Assembly (NCBI GenBank): GCA_947625055.1
Contig: CANQMT010000007.1
Span: forward strand, 1-64,000
Length of the DNA stretch: 64,000 nucleotides
Source: an uncultured Monoglobus sp.
GTDB lineage: Bacteria; Bacillota; Clostridia; Monoglobales; Monoglobaceae
Direction: 5' to 3'
Positions 46,422 to 55,491 of the stretch are shown piece by piece; position 1 is the first letter of the stretch, and every line of letters begins with the position of its first letter. The position numbers were made by a program, and so were the translations under genes. Under the pieces are notes generated by a model that saw only the letters and a list, made by a program, of their open reading frames with translations, ran no database searches and was not told the DNA's origin.

Positions 46422-48296
46422 ATGGAGATCAGAGAATATACCTCGGCGGAGCTCGGAAAGCTCAGCATAGACGAGCTTAAGGAGCTTGCCGCCGACATAA
46501 GGCAATTTATACTGAAAGCAGTGTCCAAAAACGGAGGTCATCTTGCTTCGAATTTGGGCGTTGTTGAGCTGACCATAGCCCTGCACAGAGTTTTTGACAT
46601 AAACGGCGGCGACAGCATAGTGTGGGATGTGGGCCACCAGAGCTACACCCACAAGATCCTGACCGGCAGAGGGGACAGGTTCGCCAGGCTCAGAAAGCTC
46701 GGCGGGCTCAGCGGGTTCCCCAAATTTGAAGAGGACAAGCGCGACACGTTCAACACGGGCCACAGCTCGACCTCGATCTCGGCGGCGGCGGGAATTGCCA
46801 AGGCCAACTGCCTGCGCGGGATTAAGGCGAAAAGCATCGCGGTGATAGGCGACGGCGCCATGACCGGCGGAATGGCTTATGAGGCGCTTAACCACGCGGG
46901 GCATAACACCAAAAATTTAATAATAATCTATAATGATAACGACATGTCGATTTCAAAGAACGTGGGCGGCGTTTCGCGCGCGATGAAACGCCTGCGCAAC
47001 GCCAACAAGTATTTGAAATTTAAAGACGAGTTCAAGACTGCTCTCGACAATATTCCGGTTGTGGGCGAGCCGACAAAAAAAGGCTTGATCAAAGTCAAAA
47101 CCGATATTAAAAATATGGTCGTGGACGGAAACGCGATGTTTGAGAGCATGGGCTTTTCGTATCTCGGACCGGTGGACGGCCACGATTTCGAGAGGCTCAT
47201 AGCCGTGCTTAAATACGCGAAAAATAAAACGAAGCCCGTGTTTATCCATGTCTGCACCAAAAAAGGCAAAGGCTATAAGCCCGCGGAGCAGGAGCCCGAT
47301 CTGTATCACGGCGTGGGCAGCTTTGACATAAAGAGCGGCAAGCTGTTCAAGTCGTCAAAAAGGGAGAGCTGGTCCAAATGCTTCGGTCGCACTCTGTGCG
47401 GGCTGGCGGACGAAAACGAGAAGATCGCGGCAGTTACAGCGGCCATGCCCGACGGAACGGGCCTTTCGCGGTTCGCGGAAAAATTCCCCGATCGCTTTTT
47501 CGACGTCGGGATCGCCGAGCAGCACGCGGTCACTTTTTCGGCAGGCTTGGCGCGGGCGGGAATAATCCCGGTTTTCGCGGTGTATTCCACCTTTCTTCAA
47601 AGGGCGTATGACCAGATCCTGCACGACGTGTGTCTGCAAAATCTGCACGTCGTTTTCGCGGTTGACCGCTCGGGCCCGGTTGGAAGCGACGGAGAGACGC
47701 ATCAGGGTGTTTATGACATATCGTATTTTTCGCATATGCCGAACATGAGGATATTATCCCCCGCGATTTGCGAAGATATGGAGCCCATGCTGAAAAGCCT
47801 GATAGACGGCGGCGGGCCGTGCGCACTGAGATACCCCCGCGGCGCCGCCTGCACGGCGGATGATTATGACGCGGAGATCCCACGGCTCACGCCCGACAAA
47901 TGCGCGGAGCCGAGAGTGATTGTTTCCGCGGACAGGCCCGACGTTCTGATCGTCTCGACGGGCGTCATGCTCAAAAACGCGCTGGGGGCGGCGAGGATTT
48001 TGGAGGATAAGGGCTATTCCGCGGCGGTTGCCGACGCGGTCTGCTTAAAGCCCTTTGACCCGGCGCCCGTGAAGGATATGGCGGACAAGGCGAAAATCGT
48101 GGCCTCGGTTGAAAACAATGTTATAAACGGAGGCTTCGGGCGGCTTTTGGAGGACGCTCTTGACAAAAAGATATTGAAGCTGGCATATCCGGACGAGCCG
48201 GTTTGCCAGGGAAAGGTGGCCGAGTTAGAGGAACGCTACGGCCTTTCGGCGGACAGGATCGCGGAGAGGATAGAGAAGCGGCTTAAACAGATATGA
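46422..48296 (+). CDS. dxs: 1-deoxy-D-xylulose-5-phosphate synthase
   Basis: A 624-residue thiamine-diphosphate enzyme starting the MEP isoprenoid pathway. DVGHQSYTHKI, GDGAMTGGMAYEALN (ThDP/Mg motif), DNDMSIS, GVAEQHAVTFSAG-type GIAEQHAVTF and DRSGPVGSDGETHQG follow in order. Its stop overlaps the start of tlyA by 4 bases. Confidence 0.96.
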   Translation: MEIREYTSAELGKLSIDELKELAADIRQFILKAVSKNGGHLASNLGVVELTIALHRVFDINGGDSIVWDVGHQSYTHKILTGRGDRFARLRKLGGLSGFPKFEEDKRDTFNTGHSSTSISAAAGIAKANCLRGIKAKSIAVIGDGAMTGGMAYEALNHAGHNTKNLIIIYNDNDMSISKNVGGVSRAMKRLRNANKYLKFKDEFKTALDNIPVVGEPTKKGLIKVKTDIKNMVVDGNAMFESMGFSYLGPVDGHDFERLIAVLKYAKNKTKPVFIHVCTKKGKGYKPAEQEPDLYHGVGSFDIKSGKLFKSSKRESWSKCFGRTLCGLADENEKIAAVTAAMPDGTGLSRFAEKFPDRFFDVGIAEQHAVTFSAGLARAGIIPVFAVYSTFLQRAYDQILHDVCLQNLHVVFAVDRSGPVGSDGETHQGVYDISYFSHMPNMRILSPAICEDMEPMLKSLIDGGGPCALRYPRGAACTADDYDAEIPRLTPDKCAEPRVIVSADRPDVLIVSTGVMLKNALGAARILEDKGYSAAVADAVCLKPFDPAPVKDMADKAKIVASVENNVINGGFGRLLEDALDKKILKLAYPDEPVCQGKVAELEERYGLSADRIAERIEKRLKQI

Positions 48297-49084
48297 GCGA
48301 GAGACTTGACAATTATTTGGTGAAAAACGGATTAATTGAAACGCGGAGCAAAGCGCAGTCCGTGATCATGGCGGGCTGCGTGTATGTTGATGACCAAAGG
48401 GCTCTGAAGGCCGGCCAGGCCGTGAAGGGCAATGAAAAAATCGAGGTGCGCGACAACTCACTGCGCTATGTGAGCCGCGGCGGGCTCAAGCTTGAAAAGG
48501 CGATGAGCGCGTTTTCGATAAATCTTGAGGGAAAGGTGTGCATGGACATTGGCGCGTCCACCGGCGGCTTTACCGATTGTATGCTGCAAAACGGCGCGGC
48601 GAGGGTTTACTCGATCGACGTGGGCTACGGACAGCTCGCGTGGAAGCTCCGGTGCGACGAGCGGGTCGTGAATTTGGAGCGCACCAACTTTCGGTATGTG
48701 ACAAAAGCCGAGGTGCCCGAGGAGATAGATTTTTTTTCGGTCGATGTGTCTTTTATTTCGCTTGGGCTTATTCTGACGCCCGCCTATGAGCTTTTAAAGG
48801 AAGGCGGCTCGGCTGTCTGCCTTATCAAGCCACAGTTTGAGGCAGGACGCGAAAAGGTCGGCAAAAAGGGCGTCGTGCGCGATAAGAGCGTTCACCGCGA
48901 GGTGATCGAAAAGGTGTTTGAAATAGCGAAAGACACGGGGTTCAGGGTGCTCGGACTTGACTTTTCGCCCATAAAGGGGCCCGAGGGCAATATAGAGTAT
49001 CTGATGTATATTGAAAAAAGCTCCGGCGAGAGCCGTGATTTGGATATAACCGAGGTTGTGGAAAATTCGCACGAATTGGATTGA
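48293..49084 (+). CDS. tlyA: TlyA family rRNA 2'-O-methyltransferase
   Basis: A 263-residue protein with an N-terminal S4 RNA-binding domain (RLDNYLVKNGLIETRSKA) and a FtsJ-like SAM domain: DIGASTGGFTDCMLQ near residue 85, DVSFISLGLILTP and IKPQFEAGREKVGKKGVV. Members methylate 16S/23S rRNA. It belongs to the conserved dxs-tlyA-nadK-recN group. Confidence 0.93.
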   Translation: MSERLDNYLVKNGLIETRSKAQSVIMAGCVYVDDQRALKAGQAVKGNEKIEVRDNSLRYVSRGGLKLEKAMSAFSINLEGKVCMDIGASTGGFTDCMLQNGAARVYSIDVGYGQLAWKLRCDERVVNLERTNFRYVTKAEVPEEIDFFSVDVSFISLGLILTPAYELLKEGGSAVCLIKPQFEAGREKVGKKGVVRDKSVHREVIEKVFEIAKDTGFRVLGLDFSPIKGPEGNIEYLMYIEKSSGESRDLDITEVVENSHELD

Positions 49085-49090
49085 TTTTTT

Positions 49091-49963
49091 ATGAAGAAGA
49101 TCGCTTTGATACCTAATATATTTAAGGATAAGGATTGCAAAGAGACGATAAATCTTATTAACTACTTAAAAAAATTCGACTGCGCGCTGCTGATTGAGCG
49201 CGAGTTTGAGCCTTATCTCAGGGCCGTATGCGGGGCCGAGGGCGTTAAGGCAGAGTTTGACGAGCGCGAAAAGGTGTTCTCCGGCGCGGAGCTGCTCATC
49301 GCGCTGGGCGGCGACGGAACGATCATCGAGGCCGCAGTGGACGCGGCGAAATACGCCTTGCCGATAGTCGGCGTGAACATGGGGCACCTGGGCTTTCTCG
49401 CCAGAATTGAAAAGGGCTGCTACGGCCCGCTTGAGCCGATCATTAACGGCAGCTTCGGCGTGAACCGCTGCATGATGCTCGATATTGAGATCGTCGGCGG
49501 CGACGGAAGCGTGATCGAGAGGCACACGGCGCTTAACGACCTTATTGTCAGCGGCGAGGATTATAAAATGGTAACTGTCGGCGTCAGCGTTAACGGGAAC
49601 GCGATGAGCGAGTATTCGGCTGACGGAATAATCGCGGCGACTGCTGTGGGGTCTACGGCCTACTCGCTGTCGGCGGGCGGCGCCGTTATGCACCCCGAGG
49701 TTGACGCTATGATAATAACCCCTATCTGTCCGCACACGCTCAAGGCGCGCTCGGCGGTCATACCGGCGGACAGGGTCATCGAGATCTCGTGCCTCGAGCC
49801 GTATCGCTGCGGCGCGGTGGTCAGAGCGGACGGAAAGATGATATACAAGATAAAAAAGGATCATGAGAGGGTCAGGATCAAAAAGTCGGAGTACAGCACA
49901 TTGCTTGTCAAGCTTGACGACCCCACATTCTTTGACGTGCTGAGAAATAAATTGTCGGATTGA
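49091..49963 (+). CDS. nadK: NAD kinase
   Basis: A 290-residue enzyme phosphorylating NAD to NADP. GGDGTIIEAA is the signature near residue 75, GVNMGHLGFLA and TALNDLIVS follow, then the C-terminal GSTAYSLSAGGAVMHPEVDAM (two parts). It lies 6 bp after tlyA and 21 bp before recN. Confidence 0.96.
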   Translation: MKKIALIPNIFKDKDCKETINLINYLKKFDCALLIEREFEPYLRAVCGAEGVKAEFDEREKVFSGAELLIALGGDGTIIEAAVDAAKYALPIVGVNMGHLGFLARIEKGCYGPLEPIINGSFGVNRCMMLDIEIVGGDGSVIERHTALNDLIVSGEDYKMVTVGVSVNGNAMSEYSADGIIAATAVGSTAYSLSAGGAVMHPEVDAMIITPICPHTLKARSAVIPADRVIEISCLEPYRCGAVVRADGKMIYKIKKDHERVRIKKSEYSTLLVKLDDPTFFDVLRNKLSD

Positions 49964-49984
49964 TTGATAGTTTGAGGTGAGAAT

Positions 49985-51673
49985 ATGTTAACCGAGCTTG
50001 AGATAAAAAACGTGGCGATCATCGAACATGTGAATATTGAATTCGGCGGCGGCTTCAACGTGATGACCGGCGAGACCGGAGCGGGAAAGTCCATTCTGAT
50101 CGACTCGCTGAACATGGCTCTGGGCGGCAGAACGCCGCGCGATCTGATACGCAGCGGCGCCGAGTACGCGTTCGCGCAGGCGGTCTTTGAGGTCGGCGGA
50201 GCGGCGGCTGAAAAGCTCGGCGAGCTTGAGATCGAGCCGGAGGACGGAATGGTTATTCTGTCAAGGCGGCTGTCGGCCTCCGGAAAGAGCGTGTGCCGCG
50301 TGAACGGCAGGATAATCCCGTTGTCGGTGGCGCGCGAGATCGGCGAGCTGCTGCTCACCATTCACGGCCAGCTTGACAATCAGGCGCTGCTTGTGCCGTC
50401 AAAGCACAGGGGATTTGTGGACGAGTTCGCGGGGAACGCGGCAGAGCGCGAGGCTTACGCCAATGCGTTCTGTGAGTATTCCGATTTGGTTGACAAATAC
50501 GAGGAGCTGTCCCGCGCCGAGACCGACAAGGAGCGGCGGGCGGAGCTGCTTAAATTCCATATTGACGAGATCGAGGCCGCGGCGCTTAAGCCGGGCGAGG
50601 AAGAGGAGCTGAACCTGAGATTTGAGTTCCTTGAAAATTCAGAAAAAATAATGAGCGGCGTGTATGAGGCTTACAGTGGGCTGTACGGCGACGAGTCGAT
50701 GAGTTCGGCCTATGATATGCTCAGCGGAGCCGCGAGGTCACTTGAGGATGCCGCGGATTATGATCCGAAGCTCAAGGGCTATTACGAGACGATAAGCTCC
50801 GCGCTCGCGGATATCGACGACGTGACGCGCGATTTAAAGTCATACATTGACCACGCGGAGTTTGAACCCGGCGAGATCGACGCGGTCCAGGAGAGGCTTG
50901 CGCTCATATCGGATTTGAAGCGAAAATTCGGCTGCGCCGACGTTAAGGAAATTATCGCTTACGGCGAACGCTGCGCCGGGGAGCTTGAAAAGATAGAAAA
51001 TCTGGACGAGGAATTGTCGGCGCTGGGGCGTGAGATCGAGACGGCGCGGCAGCGCACCGAGGAGGCAGCCGAAAGGCTTACCGAGACGCGCCGCGCGGCG
51101 GGAGTCGAACTGTCGAAGCGAATTATGGGCGAGCTTTCGGAGCTTGACATGAGCAAGGTCGTGTTCGCGGCGGAGATAAGACCCGCGGACTTTACGATAA
51201 ACGGCGGAGACGATATTGAATTTCTCATTTCCACCAACCCGGGCGAAAACTTAAAGCCGCTCAGCAAGATCGCCTCGGGCGGCGAGATGTCGCGCATAAT
51301 GCTGGCGATCAAGTCGGTGCTGTCGAAGGGCGACATAGTTGACACGCTGATCTTTGACGAGATCGACACCGGAGTGAGCGGCAGAGCCGCGCAGCGCATA
51401 TCCGAGAAGATATGCAAAATTTCCCGCGAAAAGCAGGTGCTGTGCATAACTCATCTGGCGCAGATCGCCTCAATGGGAGACAGGCATTATCTTATCGAAA
51501 AGAGCAGCAGCGACAGCGAGACCACCGCACGGGTGCGGCTGCTTTCGGAGGCGGAGCGGCGCGATGAGCTGTCGCGCATAATCGGGGGCGTGTCCGTGAC
51601 CGACACCACCCGCAGAGCGGCGGCCGAAATGCTGGCTCAGGCCGAGAGCTTAAAGCGCAGCGGCGGGAATTAA
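49985..51673 (+). CDS. recN: DNA repair protein RecN
   Basis: A 562-residue SMC-like repair ATPase for double-strand breaks. Walker A TGETGAGKSI near residue 30, long coiled coils at about 150-370, the signature KIASGGEMSRIMLAIK and Walker B LIFDEIDTGVSG, then ITHLAQIAS. In most Bacillota argR lies between nadK and recN; it is absent here. Confidence 0.96.
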   Translation: MLTELEIKNVAIIEHVNIEFGGGFNVMTGETGAGKSILIDSLNMALGGRTPRDLIRSGAEYAFAQAVFEVGGAAAEKLGELEIEPEDGMVILSRRLSASGKSVCRVNGRIIPLSVAREIGELLLTIHGQLDNQALLVPSKHRGFVDEFAGNAAEREAYANAFCEYSDLVDKYEELSRAETDKERRAELLKFHIDEIEAAALKPGEEEELNLRFEFLENSEKIMSGVYEAYSGLYGDESMSSAYDMLSGAARSLEDAADYDPKLKGYYETISSALADIDDVTRDLKSYIDHAEFEPGEIDAVQERLALISDLKRKFGCADVKEIIAYGERCAGELEKIENLDEELSALGREIETARQRTEEAAERLTETRRAAGVELSKRIMGELSELDMSKVVFAAEIRPADFTINGGDDIEFLISTNPGENLKPLSKIASGGEMSRIMLAIKSVLSKGDIVDTLIFDEIDTGVSGRAAQRISEKICKISREKQVLCITHLAQIASMGDRHYLIEKSSSDSETTARVRLLSEAERRDELSRIIGGVSVTDTTRRAAAEMLAQAESLKRSGGN

Positions 51674-51682
51674 TGGCCGCTA

Positions 51683-51711
51683 TTGACACGGAGTGAAAAA
51701 TATATTATAAT
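51683..51711 (+). promoter_or_regulatory. Promoter of the RseC-like gene
   Basis: TTGACA at 51683-51688 and TATAAT at 51706-51711, 17 bp apart. It may serve the whole run through the ABC-F gene. Confidence 0.85.
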
Positions 51712-51754
51712 GTTAACTTGTGAGTAATTTCGGTTTTGCGAGGTGAACTGACAC

Positions 51755-52171
51755 ATGGAACAGACGGGATATGTCGTTTCCGCTTCGGGCGGAGCGGCCA
51801 AGGTCCGCGTTGACAGAGAGTCGGCATGCGGCGGCAACTGCGTGAGCTGCAAGGGCTGTCCGTCAAGCGCGGTCATCGTGGATGTTGATAATAATCTCGA
51901 TCTTAAAAAGGGCGATGTTGTGACTCTCTATGAGGACACAAAAAAGGTGCTGCGCTACGCCGCGATAGGCTACGGGCTTATGGCGGTGCTGCTTGTCGTC
52001 GGAGCCGTGCTCGGTTTCATGCTGACGCACAGAGACATAATGGCGCTGGTCGGCGCCGCGGCGGCGCTGCTTATCGGCTTTGTCGTTGTCAAACTGTTTT
52101 TTAGAAACGCCGACACAAGCTTTAAGGTGACGGAGATAAAAAGCAGAGCCGAGACGGAGGATGCGAGCTGA
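51755..52171 (+). CDS. RseC/MucC-family SoxR-reducing-type membrane protein
   Basis: A 138-residue protein with a cysteine cluster CGGNCVSCKGCP near residue 29, then two transmembrane segments (about 70-90 and 95-115). This matches the RseC/MucC family, linked to redox control and Rnf function. It is first in a run with a P-loop ATPase and a ferredoxin-dependent oxidoreductase, suggesting a role in electron flow (inference). Confidence 0.82.
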   Translation: MEQTGYVVSASGGAAKVRVDRESACGGNCVSCKGCPSSAVIVDVDNNLDLKKGDVVTLYEDTKKVLRYAAIGYGLMAVLLVVGAVLGFMLTHRDIMALVGAAAALLIGFVVVKLFFRNADTSFKVTEIKSRAETEDAS

Positions 52172-52172
52172 C

Positions 52173-52871
52173 ATGAATATTTTTGACGATCCGAAGAGAA
52201 TAACCGTGGTCACGGGCCACTTCGGCAGCGGCAAGACCGAGTTCGCTTTAAACTATGCGCTGTTTCTGGCGGAGTCGGGCAAGGAGGTCATGATGATTGA
52301 TTTTGACATCGTGAACCCCTATTACCGCACCAAGGACGCGGAAAAATATTTAAACAGCCGCGGTATTGAGGTGATCGCGCCCGAGTTTGCCAATTCGAAC
52401 ATAGAGACGCCGACGCTTCCGCCCGAGATTTTAAGGGCGTTTGCCGACAAGTCAAAGTATATCGTCTTTGACGTGGGCGGTGACGAGGACGGCGCGACGC
52501 CGCTGGGCGTTTATTACGAGTATTTTAAGCGCGAGGACTATAACATGTTTTTCGTGCTGAACGAGCGCAGAATGCTGACCCGTGACGTCGAGGGAGCGTA
52601 TGAGATATATTCCGAGATACTGCGCGTCTCAAGACTCAGGTTCACGGGGATAGTGAACAACACGCACCTTATGGGATTTACCGACCGCGATGTTGTCGCG
52701 GCGGGAGAGCGGCTGGCGGAGGAGTTTTCGGAAAAGGTCGGTCTGCCCGTTGTCTGTACCTGCGTGAGCAGGGCGGCGCTCGAAAAAATCGGCGGAATTG
52801 ATAATTCAAAGAGCAAAATATTCCCTATCAGCCTCTTTGTGGGCCCGGGATTTGAAAATAAAGCAAACTAA
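52173..52871 (+). CDS. MinD/ParA-like P-loop nucleotide-binding protein
   Basis: A 232-residue protein of the CobQ/CobB/MinD/ParA fold. Walker A GHFGSGKTEF near residue 16, IDFDIVNPYYRT (Walker A' like) and VFDVGGDEDGATPLG (Walker B region). The specific role is unknown. ATG 52173 is preferred; ATG 52161 directly abuts the GGAGG. It comes just before the ferredoxin subunit gene and may help its assembly or maturation (inference). Confidence 0.78.
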   Translation: MNIFDDPKRITVVTGHFGSGKTEFALNYALFLAESGKEVMMIDFDIVNPYYRTKDAEKYLNSRGIEVIAPEFANSNIETPTLPPEILRAFADKSKYIVFDVGGDEDGATPLGVYYEYFKREDYNMFFVLNERRMLTRDVEGAYEIYSEILRVSRLRFTGIVNNTHLMGFTDRDVVAAGERLAEEFSEKVGLPVVCTCVSRAALEKIGGIDNSKSKIFPISLFVGPGFENKAN

Positions 52872-52890
52872 ACGGAAAGAAGGAGAATAA

Positions 52891-53097
52891 ATGGCAAAAG
52901 TTATTATAAACCAGGAGCGGTGCAAGGGCTGCGGCCTGTGCACGTCCGTCTGTCCGAAGAAGATTATTGTGACAGATATGGATGTTCTGAATGACAAGGG
53001 CTACCGCCCGGCCAAGGTCACTGAGCCGGATAAGTGCATCGGCTGCGCGTTCTGCGCCACCATGTGCCCCGACTGCGTGATAACGATATTGAAGTAA
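52891..53097 (+). CDS. 4Fe-4S ferredoxin subunit of 2-oxoacid oxidoreductase
   Basis: A 68-residue two-cluster ferredoxin: CKGCGLCTSVCP and CIGCAFCATMCP. It is the delta subunit (KorD/VorD type) of the oxidoreductase encoded next. Confidence 0.93.
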   Translation: MAKVIINQERCKGCGLCTSVCPKKIIVTDMDVLNDKGYRPAKVTEPDKCIGCAFCATMCPDCVITILK

Positions 53098-53114
53098 AGG
53101 AGTAATTTTAAAAA

Positions 53115-54176
53115 ATGGCAAAAGTTTTAATGAAAGGCAATGAGGCGCTGGCCGAGGCCGCCATGCGCTGCGGATGCAGATTTTTCTTCGGCTATCCTAT
53201 AACGCCTCAGACCGAGCTTGCCGCTTACATGGCAAAAATGATGCAGAAAAACGGCGGAACCTTCCTTCAGGCGGAGAGCGAGGTTGCCGCGATCAATATG
53301 GTATACGGCGCCGCCGGCGCGGGAGCGAGAGTCATGACCTCGTCGTCAAGCCCCGGCATCAGCCTCAAGCAGGAGGGAATTTCGTACATAGCGGGCGCAG
53401 ATCTGCCCTGTCTTATCGTGAACATAGTCCGCGGCGGCCCCGGCCTCGGCGGAATTCAGCCCGCCCAGTCCGACTATTTCCAGGCCACAAAGGGCGGCGG
53501 CCACGGCGATTATCATCTGCTTGTATTCGCGCCATCCTCGGTGCAGGAGCTGGCAGACATGACCTCGCGCGCGTTTGACAAGGCCGACGAGTACAGAATG
53601 CCGGCCATGATCATGGGCGACGGCATGCTTGGCCAGATGATGGAGCCGGTGGAGTTCAAGGACTTTGTCGATCCCGCATCTCTGCCCGAAAAGCCCTGGG
53701 CCACCACGGGCACCGGAATGAAGCGCAAAAAGAACATAATAAACTCGCTCTATCTCACGCCCGAGGAGCTTGAATATCTCTGCGTGGAGCGCGAGAAGCG
53801 CTATGACAAGATCAGGGCGACCGAGGCTCTGTGCGAGGAGATCGACACCGAGGACGCCGATATAATCATCGCGGCCTACGGCACGATCGCCAGAGTCGCA
53901 ATGTCGGCGGTGCAGGAGGCGAGAGCCAAGGGCATCAAGGCGGGCCTCATCAGGCCGATAACGCTGTGGCCGTTCCCGACCGAAGCGTTCGCCAAGCGCG
54001 CCGAGACCGCCAAGTGCTTCCTCAGCGTTGAGATGAGCATGGGCCAGATGGTCGAGGATGTGCGCCTTTCGGTAAACGGCAAAAAGCCGGTTTACTTCTA
54101 CGGCAGAACGGGCGGCATGGTGCCCGAGCAGGATGCCATTGTGGCCGAAATCGAAAAATGTCTTAAAAACTCGTAG
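53115..54176 (+). CDS. 2-oxoacid:ferredoxin oxidoreductase, alpha subunit (VorB/KorA type)
   Basis: A 353-residue subunit with the pyrimidine-binding transketolase domain: GYPITPQTELAAYM, QAESEVAAINMVYGAA, TSSSSPGISLKQEGISY, and GPGLGGIQPAQSDYF. The exact substrate (2-oxoisovalerate, 2-oxoglutarate or other branched 2-oxoacids) cannot be fixed from sequence reading. It links 2-oxoacid decarboxylation to reduced ferredoxin. Confidence 0.92.
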   Translation: MAKVLMKGNEALAEAAMRCGCRFFFGYPITPQTELAAYMAKMMQKNGGTFLQAESEVAAINMVYGAAGAGARVMTSSSSPGISLKQEGISYIAGADLPCLIVNIVRGGPGLGGIQPAQSDYFQATKGGGHGDYHLLVFAPSSVQELADMTSRAFDKADEYRMPAMIMGDGMLGQMMEPVEFKDFVDPASLPEKPWATTGTGMKRKKNIINSLYLTPEELEYLCVEREKRYDKIRATEALCEEIDTEDADIIIAAYGTIARVAMSAVQEARAKGIKAGLIRPITLWPFPTEAFAKRAETAKCFLSVEMSMGQMVEDVRLSVNGKKPVYFYGRTGGMVPEQDAIVAEIEKCLKNS

Positions 54177-54193
54177 TCAGGAGATGAAAATAT

Positions 54194-54949
54194 ATGGAAA
54201 AAATATTTGACAGACCCCATTCGCTCAGCGATTTTGTGCTTTCCTACTGCCCCGGCTGCACGCACGGAATCATTAACCGTCTGGTCGCCGAGGTCGTTGA
54301 CGAGATGGGTCTTGAGGGAAAGACCGTAGGCGTTTGCCCCGTTGGATGCAGCGTTACGGCGTATAACTTTTTTGAATTTGATATGCAGGAGGCCGCCCAC
54401 GGCAGAGCTCCGGCGGTCGCGACGGGAATTAAGCGCGTTCACCCCGATCACCTTGTGTTCACATATCAGGGCGACGGCGATCTCGCGGCGATCGGAACCG
54501 CGGAGACAATTCATTCCGCGGCCAGAGCCGAGAACATCAGCATAATTTTTGTTAACAACACTATCTACGGCATGACTGGCGGACAGATGGCGCCCACCTC
54601 GCTTGTGGGTCAGGTCACGCAGACCACGCCCTTCGGCAGAAAGGTTGAAAATCAGGGCTACCCCATTCATGTGTCCGAGATGGTTTCCACATTAAAGGGC
54701 GCATGTTATGTTGAGCGCGTGTCGGTTGACAGCGTTCCGAACATCAAAAAGACGAAGGCCGCTATCCGCAAGGCGTTTGAGTGCCAGATGGCGGGCAAGG
54801 GCTTCTCGCTTGTCGAGGTGCTTTCGACCTGCCCCACCAACTGGGGAATGTCGCCGATCGAGGCGCTTGAGAGGATACGCACCGAAATGATGCCCGAGTT
54901 CCCCTTGGGCGTTTATAAAGACTGTACCGAAAGCGGAGGTGTCAGATAA
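54194..54949 (+). CDS. 2-oxoacid:ferredoxin oxidoreductase, beta subunit (ThDP)
   Basis: A 251-residue ThDP-binding subunit: YCPGCTHGI near the start, QGDGDLAAIGTAE followed by NNTIYGMTGGQMAPT (the GDG...NN motif) and later CPTNWGMSP. It ends with TAATG, sharing a base with the gamma-subunit start. Confidence 0.93.
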   Translation: MEKIFDRPHSLSDFVLSYCPGCTHGIINRLVAEVVDEMGLEGKTVGVCPVGCSVTAYNFFEFDMQEAAHGRAPAVATGIKRVHPDHLVFTYQGDGDLAAIGTAETIHSAARAENISIIFVNNTIYGMTGGQMAPTSLVGQVTQTTPFGRKVENQGYPIHVSEMVSTLKGACYVERVSVDSVPNIKKTKAAIRKAFECQMAGKGFSLVEVLSTCPTNWGMSPIEALERIRTEMMPEFPLGVYKDCTESGGVR

Positions 54950-55491
54950 TGTATGAACAGATCGTAATAGCGGGCTTTGGCGGTCAGGGAGTGCTGTTCG
55001 CCGGAAAAATATTGGCGTATATGGGAATGGACACGGGCAAGGAGCTTTCGTGGCTCCCGTCATACGGCCCCGAGATGCGCGGCGGAACCTGCAACTGCAG
55101 CGTTATCATCGCCGACAGCCAGATAGGTTCGCCCATAATTCAGCGTCCCGACGCGCTGATCGTTATGAACAAGCCCTCGCTTGAAAAATTTGTTGACACG
55201 GTAAAGCCCGGCGGCGTTATCGTGCTTGACAGCTCTCTCATCGACACCAAGGTGGAGCGCGGCGACGTAACGGTCGTGTATATCCCCGCGATGAAGATAG
55301 CCGAGAGCGCGGGCGCGGGAACATTGGGCAACATGGTAATGGCGGGCGCGTATATGAAGGCGAGGGAGGACATGTTTGATGTCGACGACCTTTACAAGAG
55401 CGTTAAGGAGCATACTCCCGCAAAAAGAGCCAATCTTGCCGAAAAAAATATTGAGCTTATAAAGGCGGGTTACGAGTTTAAGCAATGCTGA
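54949..55491 (+). CDS. 2-oxoacid:ferredoxin oxidoreductase, gamma subunit
   Basis: A 180-residue subunit with AGFGGQGVLFAGKILAY at the start and WLPSYGPEMRGGTCNCSV, the gamma-domain signatures. It ends overlapping the ABC-F gene by 7 bases, so that gene is likely in the same transcript. Confidence 0.93.
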   Translation: MYEQIVIAGFGGQGVLFAGKILAYMGMDTGKELSWLPSYGPEMRGGTCNCSVIIADSQIGSPIIQRPDALIVMNKPSLEKFVDTVKPGGVIVLDSSLIDTKVERGDVTVVYIPAMKIAESAGAGTLGNMVMAGAYMKAREDMFDVDDLYKSVKEHTPAKRANLAEKNIELIKAGYEFKQC

